A stretch of 64,000 nt of DNA from an uncultured Flavobacteriaceae bacterium (GTDB lineage: Bacteria > Bacteroidota > Bacteroidia > Flavobacteriales > Flavobacteriaceae): the NCBI GenBank assembly GCA_905479415.1, contig CAJQMK010000003.1, forward strand, positions 40,797-104,796, in the 5' to 3' direction. Positions 31,692 to 39,865 of the stretch are shown in pieces. Below the pieces are notes generated by a model. The model was not told the DNA's origin and searched no databases. It saw nothing but the letters and a program-made list of their open reading frames with translations. The translations under genes and the position numbers were made by a program. Numbering within the stretch: position 1 is the stretch's first letter; each line of letters begins with the position of its first letter.

Positions 31692-32297
31692 TTAAACAGA
31701 TAAACTATTTATAAAAAGACCCATAGATTCCAGAAATTCATCAAAAATATCATCATCATCATATATTTTTCGAACACCTCTAACTCCTTCAAAAGCACAT
31801 ATCAAAGAAATTGCTGTAGCTGAGCTATTGATTTCTTGTTTTATTTCACCTCTTTTCTTACCAATATCTATAGAATTTATTAATTCAGATCTCCACTCTT
31901 CAAATAAATCTTTAAGTATCACTCTAAAATCTTGATCAGTATATCCAATTTCTCCAATTAAATTGTTAGCAGGGCAACCTAAAGCTTTCTCTCTGTCTGT
32001 GAAATTTTTAATTCTATTAGTAAAAACATATTTTAAAAGTTCTGTAATATTACCATCATTGTTCGTTAGAGGATCAATAAATCCTTCTTTTATTCTTTTT
32101 CGAATAATAACTTCAATTACTTTAGTGCCAATTTCATGTTTGTTTTTAAAATGGTGATAAAAAGCACCTTTTGACAATGAAGTTTCTTTCATGATATCGG
32201 GAATGCTAGTAGCATTGTATCCTTTTTCGTAAAAAAGCTCAAAAGAGGTATTTATGATAAGATCTTGTGTTTCTTTTGATTTCAGTTCTTGCTTCAA
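31692..32297 (-). CDS. TetR/AcrR family transcriptional regulator
   Basis: N-terminal HTH: TQDLIINTSFELFYEKGYNATSIPDIMKETSLSKGAFYHHFKNKHEI. Confidence 0.93.
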   Translation of the reverse strand: MKQELKSKETQDLIINTSFELFYEKGYNATSIPDIMKETSLSKGAFYHHFKNKHEIGTKVIEVIIRKRIKEGFIDPLTNNDGNITELLKYVFTNRIKNFTDREKALGCPANNLIGEIGYTDQDFRVILKDLFEEWRSELINSIDIGKKRGEIKQEINSSATAISLICAFEGVRGVRKIYDDDDIFDEFLESMGLFINSLSV

Positions 32298-32461
32298 AAC
32301 GTAGTATTAATTATGAGTTTAATAAATTGGAGCCTAAAAATATAAATTATATTTAAATAAACCCTTATAAAACAATGCTTTATTGTAAAATTACTAAAAA
32401 ATTATTTTAACATACCATTATGAATGTAATATTTTTATAAATTAGATGAACGTTTGATTTA

Positions 32462-32486
32462 TTGGTATGCCAAATTGGTTTACCAA
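32462..32486. promoter_or_regulatory. two adjacent 12-nt palindrome-like boxes (TTGGTATGCCAA A TTGGTTTACCAA), candidate operator
   Basis: 32462-32473 and 32475-32486, in the intergenic region between the TetR gene and the divergent secreted-protein gene. Confidence 0.5.
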
Positions 32487-32538
32487 ATACACTAAAAAAA
32501 CAATATTATAAATCAGATTTAACTTTAAAAACATAAAA

Positions 32539-33342
32539 ATGAAAAAATTATTATTACTAACATTATTTATTTCTCTTAACAGTTTTGCACAAGAAATTCA
32601 TTCATTTTACACATTAGATGTTCCCAGATCAAAAGCAAATGACTTTGTAAAAATGCATAAAAAGTTTATTGATATATATTTTATGGGAAGTGAAGACAAT
32701 AAAATGGCGTCAACATGGTTGTTTTCTCATACATATGGTAGTGACTTTACTTTTAAAGTAATTGAAGTATATCCAAATATTATTGCTCAAGCTAGTGCGG
32801 TAAATTATGGAGTTGAAGTAAATAAGAATATTGATAATATGGATATTTCTTATGATGAGAAAAAAATGTTGAAGGATGAATGGTCAACTTATTTTCAATT
32901 ATTTTTAGAAGGTCATGATGATGAAATTAGAGTGACATTTGATAACCAAATCTTTATAACTGAAAATGATATTGATTTTTCTAAAAAACATATTGTAGTT
33001 TTTAATGAAAGTAACCCCAAATGGAAAGACAGAAGAGAATATATTTCTCTTTGGAACAAATCAACAAGACAATCATCAATTGATTTAGGAGAAGCTTTAG
33101 CAATAGTTCCCACTGGTCACTACAGTGGAAGTTCCTATACTTTTCAAGCTGCTTTTTGGTATAGTTCATGGGAATCATTTCTTGTAAATCAAAAAAGTTT
33201 GGAAAATTCAGGACCTATGAACGATGATCAAAAAAGAATGTGGGATATAAGTGGTAATCATAAAGATGAAATCACTACTTTTTTAGGATGTACTTGGGCT
33301 AGTAAAGGCATGCCGTCAAAAACTTTTACTATCGCAGAATAA
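32539..33342 (+). CDS. secreted protein of unknown function
   Basis: Clear signal peptide MKKLLLLTLFISLNSFAQ; no family recognised. Confidence 0.8.
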   Translation: MKKLLLLTLFISLNSFAQEIHSFYTLDVPRSKANDFVKMHKKFIDIYFMGSEDNKMASTWLFSHTYGSDFTFKVIEVYPNIIAQASAVNYGVEVNKNIDNMDISYDEKKMLKDEWSTYFQLFLEGHDDEIRVTFDNQIFITENDIDFSKKHIVVFNESNPKWKDRREYISLWNKSTRQSSIDLGEALAIVPTGHYSGSSYTFQAAFWYSSWESFLVNQKSLENSGPMNDDQKRMWDISGNHKDEITTFLGCTWASKGMPSKTFTIAE

Positions 33343-33367
33343 TTTATATATTTAATTAAGAACTTAA

Positions 33368-33394
33368 AACCCAAGTTAATCTTGGGTTTTTTTA
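33368..33394 (+). terminator. intrinsic terminator after the secreted-protein gene
   Basis: aacccaag-ttaat-cttgggtt followed by T-run. Confidence 0.85.
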
Positions 33395-33403
33395 TTATTT
33401 AAT

Positions 33404-33853
33404 ATGATTTTTAGAAACTTTTTTTTCGCAATCCTATTTATTAGTTCTTTAAATATTTTTTCTCAAAATAAAATTTCGGTAAAGGATTCGTTAAGTATTA
33501 TGAAAGTCATGAGCTTTCAACAAGATGCTTGGAATCAGGGAGATATAGATTCTTTTATGGAAGGATATCTTAAATCAGATGAGCTAGTTTTCTCAGGAAA
33601 ATCTGGTCCAGTATATGGATGGGAGAACACTAAAAACAGATATTATAGTTCATATCCAAATACTAAAGTAATGGGTAAACTAAATTTTACAATTAAGAAA
33701 ATAAGATCAGTTTCTTTAAATACTGCTTATTTAATTGGCGAATACTATCTAAAAAGATCTGGTGAAGATAGCTGGGGTCATTTCACATTATTATGGAAAA
33801 AAATTGATAGTAACTGGTTGATAGTTAGTGATCACACTTCTGCTGTAAAATAA
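33404..33853 (+). CDS. secreted NTF2-like / DUF4440-type protein
   Basis: Signal peptide; QDAWNQGDIDSFMEGY … GHFTLLWKKIDSNWLIVSDHTS. Confidence 0.75.
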   Translation: MIFRNFFFAILFISSLNIFSQNKISVKDSLSIMKVMSFQQDAWNQGDIDSFMEGYLKSDELVFSGKSGPVYGWENTKNRYYSSYPNTKVMGKLNFTIKKIRSVSLNTAYLIGEYYLKRSGEDSWGHFTLLWKKIDSNWLIVSDHTSAVK

Positions 33854-33903
33854 TTACACTTTTAGCTTGTCTAAACATGTAAAGTAATATATTTTTAATG
33901 TAA

Positions 33904-35022
33904 ATGAATCCATTAAGACAATCAGGTTTTCTGTTCTCAAATTTTAAGGCTAAATCCCAAACTCCATTTGAAAAACTTTTTGAAGTATTTAAAGAATTAA
34001 TTACTTACACTTCTGGTGATTTTAATGAAGCAATTAACTGGCTAAAAGAGTTAGACAAGGAATATGTGTTGACTAGTGAGGATTATACTATGGATGATTT
34101 CATTGAAGAATTATTAGCTAAAGGGTATGTAAAAAAAGATTTAAAACCAGATGGCAATGGTGATGGTATTGGTCTTACTGCCAAAACTGAAATGCTTTTA
34201 AGACAACATGCCTTAAAGCAAATTTTTGGAAAAATGAAGAGAATTGGTAATGGAAATCACAACACAAAACATACAGGAACAGGTCAAAGTGATTCAGGAG
34301 ATTTCAAAAACTATGAGTTTGGAGATTCTATAGAAAAAATTGCCATTACTGAAAGTATTAAAAATGCTCAAATTCAAGGTGGATTAGATGACTTCAAATT
34401 ATCTAAAGATGATTTAGTTGTAAATGATCAATTTCATCAAGCACAAATGAGTACAGTGTTAATGATTGATATAAGCCATAGTATGATTCTTTATGGCGAG
34501 GATCGCATAACTCCAGCCAAAAAAGTTGCAATGGCTTTATCTGAGTTTATTACAACTAGATACCCAAAAGATAAACTGGATATTATAGTTTTTGGTAACG
34601 ATGCTAGACCAATTTCTATTAAAGAATTACCGTATTTAAATGTTGGTCCTTTTCATACAAATACTGTTGCTGGACTAGAGCTAGCAATGGATATTTTAAG
34701 AAGAAATCGAAATTCTAATAAGCAAATTTTTATGATAACTGATGGCAAACCTAGTTGTTTAAAGTTGAAGGATGGAAGTTATTATAAAAACAGTAATGGA
34801 TTAGATTCTCATATAGTAGATAAATGCTATAACATGGCTCAACAAGCTAGAAGATTAAATATTCCTATAACAACTTTTATGATAGCTCAAGATCCGTATC
34901 TAAAAAGCTTTGTTCAAGAATTTACAAAGGCTAATAAAGGAAAAGCATTTTATACCGGTTTAAAAGGACTGGGTGAGATGATTTTTGAAGATTATGAAAC
35001 TAATAGAAAAAAAAGAATATAA
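33904..35022 (+). CDS. von Willebrand factor type A domain protein
   Basis: MIDAS-type DISHS (VLMIDISHSMILYGEDRITPAKKVAMAL), IFMITDGKPS. Confidence 0.85.
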   Translation: MNPLRQSGFLFSNFKAKSQTPFEKLFEVFKELITYTSGDFNEAINWLKELDKEYVLTSEDYTMDDFIEELLAKGYVKKDLKPDGNGDGIGLTAKTEMLLRQHALKQIFGKMKRIGNGNHNTKHTGTGQSDSGDFKNYEFGDSIEKIAITESIKNAQIQGGLDDFKLSKDDLVVNDQFHQAQMSTVLMIDISHSMILYGEDRITPAKKVAMALSEFITTRYPKDKLDIIVFGNDARPISIKELPYLNVGPFHTNTVAGLELAMDILRRNRNSNKQIFMITDGKPSCLKLKDGSYYKNSNGLDSHIVDKCYNMAQQARRLNIPITTFMIAQDPYLKSFVQEFTKANKGKAFYTGLKGLGEMIFEDYETNRKKRI

Positions 35023-35025
35023 TAA

Positions 35026-36477
35026 ATGAATAACAAAATTAAAACTTTAAAAGAACTTAAAAGCTCGGGATATAAAGCTATTGGGATTAAAGATGAAATG
35101 AAGAAAAATCTTAGATTAAATTTATCTAAAGGTGTTTCTACTTTTGAAGGAATTCATGGTTATGAAGATACTGTTATACCTGACTTAGAGCGTGCAATTT
35201 TATCAGGTCATAATATAAACCTTTTAGGTTTAAGAGGTCAAGCAAAAACAAGACTGGCAAGACAATTAACTAATTTATTAGATGATTGGATTCCAATCAT
35301 TTCTGGTTCTGAAATTAACGATGACCCTTTAGATCCTATTTCTTATTACGGAAAGGAAAGAATCAAAGAACTAGGAGATGAAACACCTATTGAATGGATA
35401 CCTAAAGAGGATCGTTTTTTTGAAAAACTTGCAACTCCAGATGTAACTGTTGCTGATTTAATTGGTGATATTGATCCTATAAAAGCTGCAAGCTTAAAAT
35501 TGTCGTATTCTGATCCTAGAGTTATTCATTTTGGAATGATACCTAGAGCCCATAGATGTATTTTTGTATTAAATGAACTTCCAGATTTACAGGCAAGAAT
35601 ACAGGTCTCATTATTTTCAATTCTTCAAGAAAAAGAAATACAAATTCGCGGATTTAAATTAAGATTACCAATCAATGTTCAATTTCTCTTTACAGCAAAC
35701 CCCGAAGATTATACAAACAGAGGAAGTATTGTTACTCCTTTGAAAGATAGAATAGGATCTCAGATTATGACTCACTATCCTAAAACAATTGATATTGCAA
35801 AAATAATTACACATCAGGAATCATCAGTCAGGGACTCAAAAGATGTATACGTCCCTGAAATAGCAAAAGATATTATAGAACAAATTAGTTTTGAGGCTAG
35901 AGAAAGTGTTTATGTGGATTCAAAAAGTGGTGTTAGTGCAAGATTGTCAATTTCTGCTTTTGAAAATTTAATTAGTTCTGCTAAAAGAAGAATGCTTATC
36001 AATGGAGAGTCTAATACAACTATAAGGATGACAGATTTTAATGCTGTTATTTCTGCTATTAATGGCAAGATCGAATTAGTATACGAAGGAGAGCAAGAGG
36101 GAGCAACAGAAATTTCAAGACTTTTAATATTAGAATCTGTGAGAACATTTTTTGTAAATTATTTTCCTAAAATCAAAAAACTAAATAAATCTGAAGAATT
36201 AGATCCATATAGCGAAGTATTGGATTGGTTTAAAAATAAAGAACTTTTTATAGATGAGAATTTAGACAATAAGTCATATAATGATACTTTTAAAACTATT
36301 AAAGTTTTGAAGAAATTTGTAAAAAATCATATTCCTAAAATTGATGCTAAGGATGAGAATTTTATGTGTGAATTTTTGCTTTGGGGATTATCGTCATATA
36401 AAAAAGTAAGTATCACTAGAACATCAAGAGGATTGTCTTTTAGCGATTCGTTTTCGGATTACATTAACGGATTATAA
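35026..36477 (+). CDS. AAA+ ATPase, magnesium-chelatase/MoxR-like
   Basis: P-loop-like NLLGLRGQAKTRLARQL, Walker-B-like CIFVLNELPDLQARIQ, FTANPEDYTNRG. Confidence 0.85.
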   Translation: MNNKIKTLKELKSSGYKAIGIKDEMKKNLRLNLSKGVSTFEGIHGYEDTVIPDLERAILSGHNINLLGLRGQAKTRLARQLTNLLDDWIPIISGSEINDDPLDPISYYGKERIKELGDETPIEWIPKEDRFFEKLATPDVTVADLIGDIDPIKAASLKLSYSDPRVIHFGMIPRAHRCIFVLNELPDLQARIQVSLFSILQEKEIQIRGFKLRLPINVQFLFTANPEDYTNRGSIVTPLKDRIGSQIMTHYPKTIDIAKIITHQESSVRDSKDVYVPEIAKDIIEQISFEARESVYVDSKSGVSARLSISAFENLISSAKRRMLINGESNTTIRMTDFNAVISAINGKIELVYEGEQEGATEISRLLILESVRTFFVNYFPKIKKLNKSEELDPYSEVLDWFKNKELFIDENLDNKSYNDTFKTIKVLKKFVKNHIPKIDAKDENFMCEFLLWGLSSYKKVSITRTSRGLSFSDSFSDYINGL

Positions 36478-36523
36478 TTAAATCACTTATTTTTATAAAA
36501 GTTTAATCATTAAATAAATAATT

Positions 36524-36865
36524 ATGAATTCATCAAACGCTAATATTTTAAACTCTGTATGTTTAATTATTATAGGACTTTGGGGTTATCTTGAAGTTAC
36601 TTCTCCAACTGCACTAATTCCGGTAGGTTTTGGAGTAGCATTATTACTATGTGTTCCGGGTTTAAAAAAAGAAAATAAGGTTGTCGCACATATTGCTGTT
36701 CTTTTAACCCTAATTATTCTACTTGCCTTAGTTGGTATGAGACTACCAAAATCAATTGATCAAGGAGGTATAGGGTTAATAAGAGTTATATTAATGATAG
36801 GTACATCCGCTTTATCAATGATTTATTTTGTGAAAAGTTTTATTGCGAACAGAAAAAAAGCATAG
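36524..36865 (+). CDS. small multi-pass membrane protein of unknown function
   Basis: 113 aa with several hydrophobic segments. Confidence 0.7.
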   Translation: MNSSNANILNSVCLIIIGLWGYLEVTSPTALIPVGFGVALLLCVPGLKKENKVVAHIAVLLTLIILLALVGMRLPKSIDQGGIGLIRVILMIGTSALSMIYFVKSFIANRKKA

Positions 36866-36888
36866 TAAGTAATATTTTTTACCAACTC

Positions 36889-36917
36889 AAAAAAGCTCTC
36901 TTTATGAGGGCTTTTTT
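36889..36917. terminator. bidirectional intrinsic terminator overlapping the 3' end of blh
   Basis: aaaaaagctctc-tttat-gagggctttttt with A-run and T-run flanks. Confidence 0.75.
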
Positions 36918-37789
36918 ATTTTAGAGACTACAAAAGTATGAGGGAATGTAATGGAGGCTAAAAATGAAAAAAATATACTAATTAATTTATCCTGATTAGC
37001 TTTAAATAAATAATAAGTTATTATTAATACAACTATTGAAAGTAGCCAATATAAAAATGCTTTTTTAAAATAATTTTTAATTGATTCTTTTTCAGCTTTT
37101 CCAAAAATAAATATCGTTTGTTCCTTTATTGAGGGGATACTATGCCAAAAAACAAAATATAATGCAAAGGACCATATTAAACCACATGTTTTAAATGTTA
37201 AAACTAATAGTGCCAATAATATAATTTGAGTAATCAACTGATTTTTTATTTGTTGATAAAATAATAATGAACTAATAAATGATATTGATGATGAAACAAG
37301 CAGTAAGTAAAAAAAGAAATTATCACTTAACTCTATAGTTGTTATATCAAAAATTATTTCTGAAACTTCTTTAATATTAAAATAAAATAGAAGAGAAAAG
37401 ATTGTTAATCCGTAAAAAAAATAAAAAATTTTAATAAAATCATCTTCAATTCTTTCAAAAAGTGTCCATTGATGCTCCCCGAAATGATAGGAACTCAACA
37501 AAACAAAAGTTATTAGGGCTAAAATGGGAATATTATAGAAAAATAAAAAAAATCCAACGACCATTATTACATAATACAGGAACTGAAGTTTGAAATTATA
37601 ATTTTCTGAAACTTCTTTTATTAACAGTAAGTCATTGGCACCGTGTATTATACCGAAAGTTAAAATTCCTGAAAAGGCTAAAATATTTAAGTAAAAATCG
37701 TTCAAAAATAAAGAAAGAATAATGCAAATTATTGTAGAAAATATTAATAATTTAAAAGTGTTATTGTTAATGAAGTATGAATTTCTCAA
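36902..37789 (-). CDS. blh: Brp/Blh family beta-carotene 15,15'-dioxygenase
   Basis: Multi-TM; GIIHGANDLLLI, SSYHFGEHQW, FWHSIPS; divergent from proteorhodopsin. Confidence 0.88.
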   Translation of the reverse strand: MRNSYFINNNTFKLLIFSTIICIILSLFLNDFYLNILAFSGILTFGIIHGANDLLLIKEVSENYNFKLQFLYYVIMVVGFFLFFYNIPILALITFVLLSSYHFGEHQWTLFERIEDDFIKIFYFFYGLTIFSLLFYFNIKEVSEIIFDITTIELSDNFFFYLLLVSSSISFISSLLFYQQIKNQLITQIILLALLVLTFKTCGLIWSFALYFVFWHSIPSIKEQTIFIFGKAEKESIKNYFKKAFLYWLLSIVVLIITYYLFKANQDKLISIFFSFLASITFPHTFVVSKIKKPS

Positions 37790-37842
37790 TTTTTTTTAGT
37801 TTTTGTTGATAGAATTTTAGTTTAGATATTAATTTTTTTATA

Positions 37843-37850
37843 TATATTTG
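37843..37850 (+). promoter_or_regulatory. Bacteroidetes-type -7 element TATATTTG upstream of proteorhodopsin
   Basis: TAnnTTTG match 30 nt before the ATG; no clear -33 TTG. Confidence 0.55.
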
Positions 37851-37880
37851 AGTTTAAACAAAATAATAAATTATTAAATT

Positions 37881-38603
37881 ATGGAATTATTTTTAAACAC
37901 TTTTTATTTTTTAGGTGATGTGCCTAACGACTTAGTCGGCTTTACGTTCTTTATTGGAACTATGGCTATGATGGCTGCGTCAGTTTTCTTTTTTCTTTCA
38001 TTAAATGCAGTTGATGCAAAATGGAGAAATTCGATTTTAGTCTCAGGACTTATCACATTTATTGCTGCTGTTCATTACAATTACATGAGAGATGTAGATC
38101 CAGGTGATACTACTTTTTTCAGATATGTAGATTGGATTTTAACAGTTCCATTAATGTGTGTTGAATTCTACTTAATACTTAAAGTTGCTGGTGCAACAAA
38201 GAGTATGATGTGGAAACTAATCCTTTGGTCTACAGTAATGTTAGTTACTGGATTCTTTGGTGAGTTTAACGGTGGAGATGCATTAGGTCTTGGTCCTGCA
38301 GTTTGGGGATTATTATCTGGTATTGCTTACTTCATTATTGCTTACATGGTTTGGTTTGGAGAAGCTAAAAAACTTGCAGTATCTGCAGGTGGAGCAGTTG
38401 AAAAAGCACATAACACGTTAGCTTGGTTCGTTCTTGTAGGATGGGCAATATATCCACTTGGATATATGCTTGGAACAGAAGGATGGTACTCAGGTCTAAA
38501 TGATATTGTTTCGCTTGACATGAATGTTGTTTACAACATTGGTGACGCTGTGAACAAAATTGGTTTTGGGCTTGTTGTTTATAACCTAGCTGTGTCTAAA
38601 TAA
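37881..38603 (+). CDS. proteorhodopsin (green-tuned H+ pump type)
   Basis: RYVDWILTVPLMCVEFYLIL (DTE motif), HYNYMR, retinal-binding Lys in DAVNKIGFGLVVYNLAV. Confidence 0.97.
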   Translation: MELFLNTFYFLGDVPNDLVGFTFFIGTMAMMAASVFFFLSLNAVDAKWRNSILVSGLITFIAAVHYNYMRDVDPGDTTFFRYVDWILTVPLMCVEFYLILKVAGATKSMMWKLILWSTVMLVTGFFGEFNGGDALGLGPAVWGLLSGIAYFIIAYMVWFGEAKKLAVSAGGAVEKAHNTLAWFVLVGWAIYPLGYMLGTEGWYSGLNDIVSLDMNVVYNIGDAVNKIGFGLVVYNLAVSK

Positions 38604-38622
38604 TAAATTTAATTTATTGATT

Positions 38623-38652
38623 AAAAGCCGCTTTTAAAGCGGCTTTTTTTTT
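38623..38652 (+). terminator. intrinsic terminator after proteorhodopsin
   Basis: aaaagccgc-ttttaaa-gcggctttt then T-run. Confidence 0.9.
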
Positions 38653-38710
38653 GCTTAATTTTTTCATATTGGTATTCAATTGAAATTATATATTTATATT
38701 TAATCATTCG

Positions 38711-39865
38711 ATGGAATTAGATTACGATTACATAATTTGTGGAGGGGGAATTGCAGGTCTTTTACTTGCTTCGAAGTTCTCTAATGATTCATATTATAAT
38801 AATAAATCTATCCTAATTTTAGATCCTGATTATCCCAAAGTCAAAAACGATAGAACTTTGTGTTTTTGGGATAAAAAAAAATCTGTTTGGGATTATTTAT
38901 TAACCTCAAGTTGGGAAAATGTTATTTTTAAAAATGGACTGGACGAAAAATCACTAAATTTAAATCCTCTTAATTACAAAATGCTAAGTAGTATTTCATT
39001 TTATAATTACACAAATTCAATAATTAAAAACAACACAAACATTAAGGTCCTAAATGATAAGGTTTTAAACTTTAAGGATTGTAAATCCCATTGTTTGGTT
39101 GAAACAAATAAAAAAACTTATAAATCTTCAAAAGTCTTTAATAGTATTTTGGATTGGAACTCAATTAAAAATGATCAAAAATTTCCTCTGTTAATTCAAC
39201 ATTTTGAAGGTTGGGTTATTAAAACTAAGAATAATTTTTTTGATCCTGAAAAGGCTACGTTTATGGATTTTACTATCGATCAAAATTCGACAACGCAATT
39301 TATGTATATTCTTCCATTTTCAAAAACTGAAGCCTTGGTTGAATACACCTTGTTTTCTAAAAACTTATTGGATGAAAATAAATACAAATCTTCAATCGAA
39401 AACTATTTATTAAAGTCTGGCATTGATGATTTTGAAATTAAGTCCAAAGAATCCGGACAAATCCCAATGACTTGTTTTCCTTTTTTTGAAGCTAACACAA
39501 AAAATATTTTAAATATTGGATCTGCTGGTGGTTGGAGTAAACCAAGTACTGGGTATACATTTAAAAATATTGATAAAAATACCTCTAAGATTATAGATTT
39601 TTTAAAATCTAATGATAATTTCAAAACATTTATGAAGAAAAATCGTTTTTGGTTTTATGATTTAATTTTTCTTGATGTATTGTATTATAAAAATCACTTA
39701 GGAAAGCAGTTGTTCACTGACATGTTTAATAAAAATAATCCTAAAACTATTTTTAAATTTCTAGATAATAAATCAAGTTTTATCGAAGAATTAAAAATCA
39801 TGCTGAGTTTTCCAAAAACAATCTTTTTAAGTGCTGTTTTAAAACGTATCTGCAAAGGCTTATGA
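38711..39865 (+). CDS. crtY: lycopene beta-cyclase
   Basis: YDYIICGGGIAGLLLA Rossmann motif, DRTLCFWDKK, GSAGGWSKPSTGYTF. Confidence 0.88.
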   Translation: MELDYDYIICGGGIAGLLLASKFSNDSYYNNKSILILDPDYPKVKNDRTLCFWDKKKSVWDYLLTSSWENVIFKNGLDEKSLNLNPLNYKMLSSISFYNYTNSIIKNNTNIKVLNDKVLNFKDCKSHCLVETNKKTYKSSKVFNSILDWNSIKNDQKFPLLIQHFEGWVIKTKNNFFDPEKATFMDFTIDQNSTTQFMYILPFSKTEALVEYTLFSKNLLDENKYKSSIENYLLKSGIDDFEIKSKESGQIPMTCFPFFEANTKNILNIGSAGGWSKPSTGYTFKNIDKNTSKIIDFLKSNDNFKTFMKKNRFWFYDLIFLDVLYYKNHLGKQLFTDMFNKNNPKTIFKFLDNKSSFIEELKIMLSFPKTIFLSAVLKRICKGL

